A stretch of DNA of 64,000 nucleotides. Origin: Epiperipatus broadwayi. Taxonomy: Eukaryota > Onychophora > Udeonychophora > Euonychophora > Peripatidae. The position numbers and the translations under genes were made by a program. Shown piece by piece: positions 24,200 to 36,312 of this stretch (position 1 is the stretch's first letter; every line of letters begins with the position of its first letter). The notes beneath the pieces were generated by a model. The model made no database searches and was not told the origin of the DNA. It saw nothing but the letters and a program-made list of their open reading frames with translations. The stretch lies in assembly GCA_028023455.1 (NCBI GenBank), contig JAQFVV010006644.1, positions 32,001 to 96,000 of the forward strand, given 5' to 3'.

Positions 24200-25527
24200 A
24201 CTGAAATTTTAGTTGATTGATTAGCGACTACATAAACAGATATTTCAAACATAGTCAGGGATAACTAGTTGAAAATTAAAGAATGAGAATTCAGCATAAT
24301 TTTAGCTTCACCTCAGTGCGCTGCGATTATGAATAATTAACGAAACAATTACACGGCAGGTGATCTGGAAAAAAAGAGAAATATTTTATTTATTTATTTA
24401 ACAGACAAAGAAAGGTATTATATATGAATGCCAATACTTTTAAATCAGAATTAATTCTGATTATGCGAGTATTGATCAAAGGAATTTATATATATACTCT
24501 TGTATATTTGGATCTATAAATATTCATTCACACACGCACACACACATTATATATTCATTCAGACACTTTTTTTTCAAGTAGCTGGTCTAAAACCAACCCA
24601 CCTAATCAGCCAATATTTGTTTGATAAATGAAAATGTAAGTATTCTTAATTAGAATATAAAACAGGTATGAAAAAACACTCAAATTTTTACTAAGCAGCA
24701 AATGGCAAGCCTGCAAATAACACCTTTTCCTTCACTATTTTTGTATGTGGCGGTTGGAGAGACTACTTTAAATACTGTTTTACTTAAAAACACGAAAGAT
24801 TATCTTAACTCTGAAATAAAAAATTTAAAAAAAAAGAATAAAATATACGTTTTGCAATGATTATTATATAAACAAGTCACCAAAATATAAATTCATCTGT
24901 ATTAAAATGGTCAGCTAAGAGTCTTTCAATGATTTACATTTTTTAAAAAATATATAATTTACATAAAGTCACCTGTCATTAAATGTCAGAAAATAGGTCA
25001 CCATATATGTTTTTAACAATACTTTATTTAATAGAATAATGATGACCACTCCACGCAGCTCCTATTTTCAATATCCGGTTAGATCATGAAGAACACATGT
25101 TACTCCGTATGAATGATTGAAGACCATACATTTAAAGAGGACATCATACAACAATAGTTTAATTACAAAACATACTTATTAGATGATATAAAACTTACTT
25201 TTCTTTTAACATGCCTTTTCTCCAATCACTTACATATTATTGTAATTACTTATAGATTTTTTTTTACTAAGTTTAATCTGAATCTTCAATTACATTATAA
25301 TATAAATACAGTTACAGTTACTCAAGTACATTTGCTACACAGCAAATCCAAACTTCAGTGAACTTAAAATATAACTCTACATATGGAGAAACCTATAAAT
25401 ATAAGACATTTATCTGACTCATAAGTTTGCTAATATAGACAATATGAATATGGGATATGAAATACCTTTCTATAACAATAACTATAAGGAATGATGTATC
25501 TTTAGGTCCTAATACCATTTTAATAAA
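24200..25527. other. AT-rich stretch, nothing recognised
   Basis: Contains a short CA-rich run (about 24530-24545) and otherwise unremarkable AT-rich sequence. Confidence 0.55.
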
Positions 25528-25733
25528 ACTTTGACTTCTACAGGGATGATTTGCTTTCAGTCCAATCTCAATTTAATACAACTTCTACAGGGATGACTCA
25601 GTCCAATCTCCAATTGCTTAAAATAAAATAGGAATGAATCCTCCCATACACAAATATATTACATGGATATATTTAAACTATTTGAGGAATGAATCCTATC
25701 ACATACAGCCATATTTAAATTAGTTGACTGTGA
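25528..25733 (+). repeat. Two adjacent local duplications
   Basis: ACTTCTACAGGGATGA occurs twice about 45 bp apart, each followed by CAGTCCAATCTC. Then GGAATGAATCCT occurs twice about 55 bp apart, each followed by ACA-rich and CATGGATATATTTAAA-like sequence. Both pairs are diverged tandem duplications. Confidence 0.7.
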
Positions 25734-25778
25734 GAAAACAACATCATATATATATATATATATATATATGATGTTGTT

Positions 25779-25812
<34 letters not shown>
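25734..25812. repeat. AT-cored perfect palindrome and (TA)n run
   Basis: GAAAACAACATCA (25734-25746), an uninterrupted (TA)n core and TGATGTTGTTTTC (25769-25781) make a 48-bp perfect palindrome, followed directly by a second (TA)n run to 25812. The unique arms around the microsatellite distinguish it from a plain (TA)n repeat. Confidence 0.9.
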
Positions 25813-26229
25813 TATAAGTTCACAGATACAAAATCTAATTGTCAGCAATCTAATGCAGAGTTGGCTATGAACAAATAAACCTGATGAATGCAATTAAATT
25901 ATTAATTTAAGCTATTAATAATTATTTACACTAATTGTTTAACACTTTGATGATTTATGCATAGATATATTACATTTAAAACTAATATTATATCTTCCAT
26001 TATTATCATTATTTATTTATTTATTTTTTAACCTCACAACTTCTACAAAATAACATTTGTACATCATGGATTGGTTCGTATAGTCATTGCAAACTCATCT
26101 TGTATTATTATTCTGGTAATAGATTTTTTTTGTTGTTGTTGAATGATCATACTTATTTATCTATTATTGATGCTAATGATGACGTTTATTAACAATATAT
26201 GCATTTTTTTAATATTTTTTTTATTATAT
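25813..26229. other. AT-rich stretch, nothing recognised
   Basis: No feature that I can support. Confidence 0.5.
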
Positions 26230-26500
26230 TTCCGAATGTACTTATTAAAATGAGGCATTAAACTAACCCATAATAATTTGAAATAACTTCTATGTAAGGG
26301 CATAAGCATTCAAAATCTTTTTTATTGTGTGTTAGGGATTAAACATACAAAATTTATAGCAAACTTAAACAGACCCTCATTTTTTTTTTGTTTTATTTCT
26401 TTATATATTTAAACATACTTTGTACCTGATGTATATTATAATATTATCAATCAATGCTTTACTATTTTAAACATGGTTCTAGTTCTGTATAAATTCACAA
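26230..26500 (+). repeat. Dispersed repeat E, copy 1
   Basis: ATGAGGCATTAAACTAACCC (26249) through ACTTCTATGTA, TAGCAAACTTAAACAGACCC, CCTGATGTATATTATAATAT and GGTTCTAG aligns over about 270 bp with 40650-40945. No coding capacity. The boundaries are not sharp. Confidence 0.7.
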
Positions 26501-27780
26501 CTTATATATCTAAATCTAGACATTAATTATAAATTATTTATAGTAATGATAATCATTATAATCATTTCATCACATTTGTCCATCCCATCAAAAAAATCAA
26601 ATGACAGAACTATTCACTTTGATTTATTTTTCCTCTTGTTTTTTTATTTAAACCTTACTGTTAAATTTTGACCTCATCTCAGGAAAACACTATCATTAGT
26701 GATATCTCAATTAAAAATGAAAACATTTGACATACAACTTTATATCACCAACCAGTAACTATCTTTACATTGAGTAATGGAAGCAGGTGAACACTAAAGT
26801 TTTCAATGAGCATTATAGAGTTTTAAGGTAAAAAAGTATCAAAAGTCTGCTGTATTACCACCTTACATGATACTAGACTATTAGATGAGGCATACGATGC
26901 TTAAGACTTTTATTTAATCACTAAGATTTGATTATCCCATTACTTTCTGATTAAGGTTATGTTATCAAGAGGGTGGACTAGTTAATCCTATGAACAATTT
27001 ACTGATCTATCTATCATTAAAATTCAGAGGAAGATTATTGTACACTTAACTCAACAATTCATCTCAAATAAATCTTTCAGGAAGGCCCACCACCACTATA
27101 TCACAATCCAATTTTTTTCTTTCAGGTTCCTTTCTTTTCCTTAGGCATCTTGAAGTTTCAACAACCTCACCACTGCTCCCAAATCTCACTAACCACTACA
27201 TTTCTCCACAATTGATACTGCTTTCTAATTTTTTTTGAAAAAGACATCAAAAGCCTAGTATTATAAATGTCTTGTACTTCCTTTTCATCATCTACTCAGA
27301 AAACATTATCAACTTGCTATCCAGTTGTCTAAAAAGAACCATAGATGCTAAAAGTGTTTTTGTAAGAATACTGCTGTGGATGACTAATATGATAAACTTT
27401 GACTAAAATCAAATCATATGTTTTTTTTTATTGGATCCTGGATCATAGACAAGAATTGGTCTTTTTTATCCACACAGAAATAAAACTTTCCTCTTTTCAT
27501 TTTTCTATTAACTTAAGTAACCATATATTAGTTGGATTCCTCGCTTGTTCTTTTTAGGGCTATGTTTGATCTCTAATCAGATCCATCTCTTTGTGGTCAG
27601 CTTCCAGTTTTTATAACATCACTGTTTGAGCTGCTTGAAGACTTTTACTGAAGGATTTCTATTCAACAATCATTTTTTTATTTCCAGATAATACTTCTAT
27701 ACTACTTCTTCTTTCTGCACTTTCCCATTTTTTCATCTATCTAGAATGTCATTACTCTTTTTCTGATAATTTGTAACTCT
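26501..27780. other. Pyrimidine-rich stretch, nothing firm
   Basis: T/C-rich on the plus strand, so the minus strand is A-rich. It may be the decayed continuation of the minus-strand coding remnant at 27790-28410, but I cannot follow a frame through it. Confidence 0.4.
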
Positions 27781-27789
27781 TTCTTCAAT

Positions 27790-28410
27790 TATACATAACC
27801 TTTACATTGAACTCATCACCTTGCATTCTAATATTATTTATTTTCTTCTCTTGATTGCTAATTTTTATTTTAAGACCTTGTACCCCTATTTCCAGTATCT
27901 TTCTACTCTGATCTATTTTATTGACAACTCTTCCATTATTTAATTTCTTACATGAACACTCTATGATATGTTTATCTAAATATTGTATGCAGCACTTCTT
28001 AATTTTCTTTCATAGATTTATCTGGACTTTTCTCTAAGCTTTTTTTGAAATAACTTCATCATTATATATTTCTCTGCAGAATTAGAAATTTCATTTCTAT
28101 TTCACTTTGAACTGAACTTTTGATTTCTTGGCTTCATTGTGACTCATTGCTTACTGCTTATATGCCTGATTCACTGGCAATGTTTTCTTCATTGTTTATC
28201 ATAATTTCTTGTTGCATCTCCAATTTTTTAGCAATTTGTTTTTATTCTATTAGTGTTCATGGTCATATATTCCTAATAATTTTTTCATTCTTATTCTTGA
28301 AAATTCTATTATATATTAATGCATTGTCAACATTACCTCTCACACATTCTTCTTTATTATGAATAACCATTGCATTAATCTAGGTTTTTGTACTTGTCTG
28401 CTGTAATAAA
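27790..28410 (-). pseudogene. Decayed A-rich coiled-coil coding sequence (possible retroelement ORF1)
   Basis: Read on the minus strand, stop-free runs include HNKEECVRGNVDNALIYNR (about 28340) and a run of about 60 codons with QSRKILEIGVQGLKIKISNQ (about 27900). The latter shows hydrophobic heptad spacing typical of a coiled coil. Runs are separated by stops and apparent frame changes. Such A-rich coiled-coil remnants are typical of LINE ORF1 proteins, and LINE fragments lie nearby at 30.1-30.8 kb, but the link is inference. A decayed host coiled-coil gene, or chance in AT-rich DNA, is possible. No start or end can be fixed. Confidence 0.3.
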
Positions 28411-28917
28411 TTTACATCACTGTTCATGTAATATTTTTTTGCTATATTTATTTAATTTATTATTTATATCCCATTTCACTCATATTATATTTACTCAATA
28501 TTTTTGTGTGTGCTTTTTTTTCTTAAACTTTTAACATTTGCTTATTACCATTTTAAAACAATTTTTAAATGACTTTACCCACAAAGACCAGAACTCAATT
28601 TTAATCCTAAAATTTTCAAACATTCATTTTTTAAGTCTACCGTTTATCATAGTAGGTTGAGTTTTACTTAACATTCTTCAAGATATGATTTAAATTAATT
28701 GCATCCATAATAGGTGGAATTTATGTTTCAGTTACATCAGGTAAATGAATTTATTTATGTGTACTATTTATGTATCCAAGGAACTACCATTGTTGAGCAC
28801 CATGTTTATAATTATTCAAAGGTGAACACAACCCCTCACTTATTATTGGTATTTCTCATATAGCCCTTTTAGGATTATGATGAAGCTACAGGCAAATGCC
28901 TTATTTATAATTTTTGT
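28411..28917. other. AT-rich stretch
   Basis: 28800-28917 may be the outer part of the adjacent repeat. Nothing else recognised. Confidence 0.45.
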
Positions 28918-29560
28918 GAGTCATTATTAGACTAGAGATTATTTAATAATATTTTTGTAGTGCAACATTTACTACACTACTTTCATGCAAGGTAGAGACT
29001 GGTTTCTATCTGCTTTTAATACCTTAGGGAGGGATATAATTATAAACATATGACCAAAGACAAATGAAAAAGATCTATGATCCCCATGATGCACATTTCA
29101 AACTGCACCAGAACTCATTAGTTAGCCCAGACTTCAATCTCTTACACATATCTTTATTACTGTTTAATATATATGGATAGCAAATTACTGCAGTTTATTA
29201 ATAACTGCCACACTTGCTGCCCTCACAACTTTAACACCAACTACTTAATGGAAATATATATTAATAGTTTTATTAGTCATTCATTAGACTAGAGATTATC
29301 TAAAAATGAATATTTCTGTAGTATCTTTCACTACATCATCTTATGCAAGATAGAGACTGGTTTCAATCCACTTTTCGCACCTTGTGGAGGGATGTTATTA
29401 TTAACATATGACCAAAGATGTGAAAGAAATGTCTCTGGCAAATATTTATAATTACATCTCTCTATACATGGTATTAAAGGTGAATAAAAACCAGTCCAAC
29501 CCTTGCATGAAAGTGATATAGTGAAAGTTATACTACAAGAATATTATTCATTATTAGGCA
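28918..29560. repeat. Repeat F: direct pair plus inverted partner
   Basis: Unit A (28918-29060; TTAGACTAGAGATTAT, TTTGTAGT, ATGCAAGGTAGAGACTGG, ACATATGACCAAAGA) is repeated in the same direction as unit B (29275-29419), about 357 bp away. Its first half appears inverted at 29488-29559 (CCAGTCCAACCCTTGCATGA, then ACTACAAGAATATTATTC). Units B and C together form a foldback of about 285 bp. No coding capacity. Confidence 0.75.
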
Positions 29561-30028
29561 AATGACTGTCACTCTTTCTATGCATTTACTTTAAACACAG
29601 ACTATACTTTCTGATCAGTATCTCTGATGATTGTTCCAAGGATCACTTCACACTTGCAGTTTAACTTCAAGACTCACGGCAATGACCAGGTCTGAAGGCA
29701 GCACCATTATCAAAGAAGAGTGACTAATGAACACAAGCAAGAAAGATGCCAGGTTTACAACCTCAATAATATCCCGATTAACATTCCAACAGCAGCACAG
29801 TTAACAGTATGGACTCAGTCAGCTTCAGATTTTGCTGACAATATTTTGAATACTAAACTAATTTGTGGAGTGAGACAATGAATGATAATGGTCATCAACA
29901 ATATTTTCTATTATATTAATAACAATATTTATTTACCTGACTAATAAAGAAAAAGATTCAAAATAATAATAAGAATCATAAAATTTATGAATATATTGAT
30001 TGGTATTTTGCCCCTGATATATATAAAC
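29561..30028. other. GC-richer pocket, unrecognised
   Basis: 29640-29850 is noticeably less AT-rich (CACGGCAATGACCAGG, AACAGCAGCACAG). In one plus-strand frame it reads NIPTAAQLTVWTQSASDF, but stops flank it and I recognise no family. It could be an old repeat or an exon remnant. Confidence 0.35.
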
Positions 30029-30029
30029 A

Positions 30030-30109
<80 letters not shown>

Positions 30110-30123
30110 TAATAATAATAATA
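30029..30123. repeat. (TAA)n microsatellite attached to a LINE tail
   Basis: About 30 ATA/TAA units with one AAA interruption. On the minus strand it directly continues the (TGATGA)n 3' tail of LINE copy 2 (30133-30151), so it probably expanded from that tail. The poly-tyrosine frame across it is meaningless. Confidence 0.95.
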
Positions 30124-30785
30124 ATCATAATTATCATCATCATCATCATCAACCATTAACAATCCACTGCAGGATGAAGGTCTTTCCAAGTTTAATCCAT
30201 TCTCTGACCTTTAGCTTCTCTTCTCCACATCACCCCTGCACATTTTCTTATTTCATCCATCCATCTAACATGTTGTCTCTTTCTGGGTCTTTTACAATCT
30301 CTTGGAATCCAATTTAAGATTTCAATTGTCCATCTATTATAATCTCTTCTAGCAATATGTCCAGCTCAACTCCACTTCAGTCTTTTAATATTTTCAATGA
30401 GATCAGTAACACCTGTTTGTTCTCTTACCCATATATTGTGTTTTCAATCTCTTTTTCTTACTCCTAATATGTGCTTCTCCATACTTCTTGGGATGGTATG
30501 AAGTCTCTGTATTGCTCTTCTATTAAGTGTCCAAGTCTCAGATCCATAAGTAAAAACTGATAAAACACATTTATTAAAAACCTTCCTTTTCAAACCCATA
30601 GGCATATTTCCTCTTAGTATCAAGTTATTTTTATCAAAAGCACTCCAACCAAGTTTAATTCTATGATTATTTTCATCCATTATGTTTCCATCTGTATTAA
30701 TAATCTGACCAAGGTATTTGTAGCTGATAACTTCCAATTCATCATAATCAGACTTTATTTTCATATTTTGAAAAACTATTGAAAA
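30124..30785 (-). pseudogene. RTE-like LINE 3' fragment, copy 2
   Basis: The minus-strand frame 30444-30797 includes FQNMKIKSDYDELEV, KYLGQIINTDGNIMDENNHR, LILRGNMPMGLKRKVFNKC and YGSETWTLNRRAIQRLH. These match copy 1 (from about 23052) position for position and are closer to an uninterrupted consensus. The RT catalytic core is absent because the copy is truncated at about 30780. Below 30444 the C-terminal region continues with frameshifts (MDG, CRGDVEKRS, LNLERPS) to the (TGA)n tail. A dead 5'-truncated insertion that shares its 3' end with copy 1. Confidence 0.9.
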
Positions 30786-30797
30786 AATATTTATCAT

Positions 30798-31957
30798 TTA
30801 CACATACATTTATTCTACCCATCCATGTTTATATACTATATGAATAATCATATAGTAATAACAGTTGCAACAACAAGAACGTATGGATTGGACCTCCAGG
30901 AGGAATCAAAGGGTCTCCTTTCATTTAATAGCAAACTGCTCTGCAGCCATAAAAATAATATAGATAAATAAATCTAAATGAGAAAAAATATTAATTAATT
31001 TTTAACCCTGTCCATTATAACATAGGACAATAAAAATAAATTTTATTAAAAAAATGATATAATAAATGACAAAAAATAATGTTAACTATAATCTTGTAAT
31101 ACACATAAATAAATATATTATTGATTTTACAAAAATGCATAAGCTTATAGATATTTTATTATCATCATAAAGTTCATTATATTATGCTAATGTATTGGGA
31201 TTTAGGATTGTTCCGGTTGATGTGCTTTGGATTCTTTCACTTTAGGTCACTTTCCAGGTTCTGTTGTAATTTGATAAATGGTGTAGCCTTGTTCACAGAA
31301 TCTTCTTTTAAAACAGATAGTATTAATTTCCATGCAATAATCGGGCTATACAATCAGGGAATAACACGTTACTAAAAAAAGTGAGGCTTCAATATATAGA
31401 AAGTCTCTTACAATGTTTCAGCACATGCCATGAGGAATAAACAGTAGCTTGAATGAATATTATTTAAGCATGTTATAGTTAAGAGTGGCACACAAAAATC
31501 AATTTTATTCAGACATACTATGTTCAATATTATATCACTTACCGATCCTTTTAGCGTGGAGCACTGACTTTAAAAATCTGTTTTTTTAACCTATTCACAA
31601 CACAGCTTGTTGACTATTTAATATTCTCTCTAAAATAATATTATTAAGGTTTTCATATGTAGTTTTTCAAATGCCTTCATATTTAATTAACATTACATTC
31701 TAAAATAAACACTATTATATTTTAAGGACATAATAAGCCTTCCTAATTAAGGTCTACATTCTAGACTAAAATTAAAATCATTATATCTGAAAAACATGAT
31801 AAGCCCTTACAATCATCGTCTGAATTAGATTAGATAAACTTTTCTTAATTAATGATTTTTAATCACTAATTTATATTTTCACTCTTTTTTTTCTTTTTAA
31901 CCATTGCATAAAAGGAACTACAAAACTCATTTGTTTAAATTAACATAATATATATAT
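30798..31957. other. AT-rich stretch, nothing recognised
   Basis: No support for genes. The frame 31184-31375 has no recognisable motif. Confidence 0.5.
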
Positions 31958-32152
31958 GATAATAGATTGACAGTTAAAATCTTAAACTAAATTCTAAGAA
32001 ATTGTGAAAGACCTAGAAGATGACCATGTGTGAGATGGATGGATAAAATAACAAAGTGTGCTGGGTTGATGTGGACAAGAGAAGCTAGAGATTGTAGAAA
32101 ATGTATTGAACTTGGAGAGATCTTCATCTTGTAGTGGATTGATACATTAACA
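31958..32152 (+). pseudogene. RTE-like LINE 3' terminal fragment, copy 3
   Basis: Reads the last 60 or so codons of the LINE ORF with stops: ILRNCERPRR, CVRWMDKITKCAGLMWTR, EARDCRKCIELGEIF, then a stop where copy 1 has LQW. Collinear with copy 1 at 23484-23675. It ends in ATACATTAACAATTATATA rather than (TGA)n. A short 5'-truncated relic. Confidence 0.85.
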
Positions 32153-32361
32153 ATTATATATATATATAAATTAAAGTGATAATTTTGAAACGGTATACGT
32201 TTTTGGTGTTTAATGTTTAATTAATTAAATATGTATGACTAAATAGAATTTTTTATTTATTTTTAAATAATGCAAAATTATTTGTCGTTCTTACAGTTAC
32301 GTCTGAGATTTGATCCCAGCTGTATTATAGATATAAGTTTAAAAAACAGTATTAACTATAG

Positions 32362-32401
32362 AGCACATATATATATATATATAGTTATATACTATATAAA
32401 G

Positions 32402-32441
<40 letters not shown>
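32362..32441. repeat. (TA)n microsatellite
   Basis: Two (TA)n runs (about 32366-32383 and 32405-32441) separated by TAGTTATATACTATA, itself partly palindromic. Confidence 0.95.
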
Positions 32442-32447
<6 letters not shown>

Positions 32448-33095
32448 TTTCAACTTTTGCAGTAAAACTGAATGTCAAAGATACATTAATAAAAAAAAAA
32501 ATTAAATAGTTTAACTTCCAGTAAATAAACTTTATTGTTAAATAATAATTAAAATGTATATATAACTGATTAATCATTTCATTATGGATATTGTAAAATG
32601 GTAATATCTTAAACACATTCTTATAAGTATAGTTTTATAATATTTAAATATAATAAGCTAACTCTTTTGTAATTTTTTTTAGTATTTAATCATGAGTTAG
32701 TATTGATTTAAGGTATTAGTGAATTTAATCTTTTTAAGTAGTAAAGCTAAAATAATCTTAGCTTAATTGCCAATACTTTTATTAAATTAAAATATCATAC
32801 AAGAACTTTAAAATGAATATAAACTTTAAAGTAGGTTTTAGATGTTTAAATTAGTTATTAATAAAGAATATTATTTAATCTAGTTTTAGTCAGAAAAATC
32901 CTAAAGTTAACTCATTAAAAAAGTTTGTAATCTTTAAAACAATAATTAGCTCATATATTTAAATTAATATTCCTAAATAAACATTTTAATAGTGTGATGT
33001 GAGTGTGTGCCTGTTTGCATAAAAGCTAATAATTAAAACTTAATGCTTAAAGTTATTTTAAGTTGTTAATATTTAAAAAATGTATTCATTTTAAA
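32442..33095. other. AT-rich stretch, nothing recognised
   Basis: No feature. Confidence 0.5.
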
Positions 33096-33096
33096 A

Positions 33097-33098
<2 letters not shown>

Positions 33099-33190
<92 letters not shown>
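33099..33190. repeat. (TA)n microsatellite, about 90 bp
   Basis: An uninterrupted alternating AT tract, the longest pure dinucleotide run in the window. Confidence 0.98.
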
Positions 33191-33192
<2 letters not shown>

Positions 33193-36100
33193 AGACTTTA
33201 CCAAAGAATGTTTAAATAAATATTCTTAATATCTTATTGATATAATTTTATTTTATTAAATAATATAAATCTTTAATGTATTTAAAGAATGTATTGCTTT
33301 TTTTACAAGTAATATATTTCAGCCTCTTAAATAATTTAAATATTTGATTTAAAAGATGGTATTGAAATTAAACTGAGAGACTGAAAAACTCTCAAGCGCT
33401 TATGACTATTAACATCCAATCAGATTGCAAGGTGTAATCCTCAAATTAATTATTTGTTTTGACTTTCTGACTATATAGTTTACTCTGGAAGATTCTAGAA
33501 TATGTAATTACAGTTATTTTTAGAACTTTTCAATAGTTATCAGAAAAATCTTACCTTTTGTTAAATGGTTTATCTGGGATGGATTTCAGGCATCAATTAT
33601 ATCAATCACATGATTTATTCTATAAAAGTCAGATATAGCAAAACCGATATCTATCTACATATCTAACCTGTCCACAGTTCTACCAATTTTAACTTTTCAA
33701 AAACTAATTTTATTTGTTAGTTTAGTAATATGCATTGTCAAGCAATAAAATATTTATCCATGTTATTTTAATAGCTGAAAACTTTACAACACTTTAAAGT
33801 TCTACTAGATTGCATTATGGGAAATTCTATAGCAAATATTTCAGGAAGTAAATTATTTTTTGGCTATTGCAATAATAAAATTTGATCAAAGGTATTAACT
33901 CTATGTTGTAAAAACTTTAATTTTACTTTATTATATTTAAACTTCATTTTAGAAAGGATAATTTATAAGTTATATGCAAAATCAATTAAGATATTTTATT
34001 GCAATATTAATAAGATTTTATCTACTTTTATAAAGAACTTTACAAATCATTATATTTAAAGTATGCTAAATATTATCATATTTGAAGTATGTTTTCTTTT
34101 GGTATAATTCATTTTTATATGAAATAAGAATCATTTAACTAAAATTGAAGAACCTTTTAGATGATAAAATAATTTTAAAAATGCTATGTTTTAAGATTAT
34201 TATATTTATTTCCCTGAAATAAATTGATAATGGAAAGACATTATTATGAATTTATTCTATATTATGAAACTTATGTGGCTAAATGCCATAACAAAATATC
34301 TACTTATTGGAATAAAATTATATTTAAATGGAAAATAAAACTTAATTTTGACTTTATGCATACTTAATCAGCATACTGCTAACAAAAGACTTAAATTTAT
34401 TTACCATGTTTGATTGTTTTAAATGCTTTATGATATATATATATATATATATATATTCTAACTTTCCAAATATATTCTGATAGTGTGGTGCCATCCATAT
34501 CTACTATATAGTAGGTTGTTCATTTCTAACCTTGTAAAGTATATTCGGTGACATGCAAATGTGCCAATGTGCAAACTCGGTCTAGCTCAGTGGTCAGTTA
34601 GTTATAAAAAAATTTAGCTGCAGAGATATGCAGTTACGATAAAGAAAGAAATTAAAATCATAAAATAAATTATCATAAGTAAAATAAATATCTTGGGAAT
34701 TTAGGAAAAACTGCCACAATTCCCTAATTATTAATTTAGAATAAAATAACATCCTCTCTTTATCAAAAACAAATTCTCTGAGCTATAAGTATTTGCACTT
34801 TTCAACAATGATGAGAACTTCTCATGTTCTTGTTAATGTTACTAAAAAATATCCATTATGTAAATTTCTTGCCAATATGATATGAAAACACCTTTCTTAT
34901 AGCACAGTTGAAAAATTTAACTCTTTTATGCCACAACATTGCTGTAGTATCAATAATAATCGATCACTTCTTAAATAAAAAATAATGATAATGTCAATAA
35001 TAATCTCAGGGTTTCCTTGTTTAATTTAGGAAAATACTATACAGTACTGTGCTGTCACATATGACTGGCATTCTGGTCAGCTATAGGAAACATTCACTTT
35101 ACTTTAAAAGCTAATGTGTCCTCATATATCACAACAACTACAGTATTATTTAAAGGGGTGATAAATATGATCAACAATGCCATAAATAATCACATAAACT
35201 TTTGAATAATACCAACCTTGTATCCAGAATTTCAGTCAGAATAATAAAAAGACATGGGTGCTTTTTGTATCCATCTATCATCCATCACAACACAATAAAT
35301 TAACTAAGACTAATTAATTCAATAATTTAACTAAATGTAACTGGAATAATGTGCAGTCAGGGTTAATAATTTGGAAATAAATTTATTTTTACAATTACAT
35401 AATGTTTAGTCTGAAGTTTGCAATTCCATAATTATCATTAAAATGAAATGAAATATTCAGATCTGCATAAATTTGTTTATCTGGTATATTAAGATTTCGA
35501 AAGTTTGAGATGATTTTGGACTCAAAAAAATGTTTTGCAAATATTGTGCAAACACACTTACATTTGGCATACAAAAAAAATGAATTCACAACCAATATTG
35601 AAAAGACTACAATTTATTACCACCACAGAACTAAACAAAAATTATACAAATTTATTAGATAATATCACAATCATCACATTAATCTGTCTACTATTTAGAT
35701 ACAAATTAAAATTATAAATCAATACATGTTGAAGTCACGCTATTGCACTGGATTAATTAGCCAAAATGTGCATCTGATTTACTAATACACTAATCTGTAA
35801 ATTTAGTAAACTTTGTATAAATCTTTTACCTTGAGTTATTGACTAACTATTTTTGTTTTTTATTTATTCATATTATGATATGAAGAATGCCAAAATAATT
35901 ACATATTATTTGTGTAACTTAATAAAATGGGTTCAATACAATCCTTTTAAAATATTAAATCTGTCACTAATAAAGTTAACTAAGTTAGGGTGTATAATTA
36001 AACAACTTATTACTAGTTATGGGTCGTTGATCAGAAGTCCCATTCACCATTTTATGTTTAAATTAATGTTCACCTACATTATGATAAATATTTTAATTAT

Positions 36101-36240
36101 AAATGTAATTCAAACTAAGAATATTTCTTCACTATTAATTAACACTAAATATTGTTCGAATATTCCCTCAATAAATAAGCATTTTAAAATATGCACTATT
36201 TTTTTAATTAACTTTCTTCAGTGGTTTGCTTGTGAACAAC
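33191..36240. other. AT-rich stretch with a lone A-box-like motif
   Basis: No gene recognised. TCTAGCTCAGTGGTCAG at about 34580 matches a tRNA A box closely, but no B box or tRNA fold follows, so it may be the 5' scrap of a SINE. A short (TA)n run is at 34433-34456. The plus-strand frame 35853-36323 (156 codons) is isoleucine/leucine/asparagine-rich, resembles no known family and runs into the tRNA-like segment below, so I do not call it a gene. Confidence 0.5.
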
Positions 36241-36246
36241 CAGCAA

Positions 36247-36312
36247 GGCTCGGTAGCACAATAGAGATATTGATCTCAATTACTAAGGCACTACTGATAC
36301 TAAAGTGCATTT
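36247..36312 (+). repeat. tRNA-Met-like SINE remnant (5' half)
   Basis: AGGCTCGGTAGCACAATAGA (about 36245) followed by TTGATCTCAATTACTAAGG resembles the D-arm and anticodon arm of an initiator/elongator Met tRNA (pattern TAGCGCAGTAGG then TCTCAT..TCTGAAGG). The T-arm and B box are not recognisable. Best read as the decayed head of a tRNA-derived SINE rather than a gene. Confidence 0.3.

Noticed and set aside
29941-30189. Poly-tyrosine frame
   Set aside because: Translation of (TAA)n plus the LINE tail.
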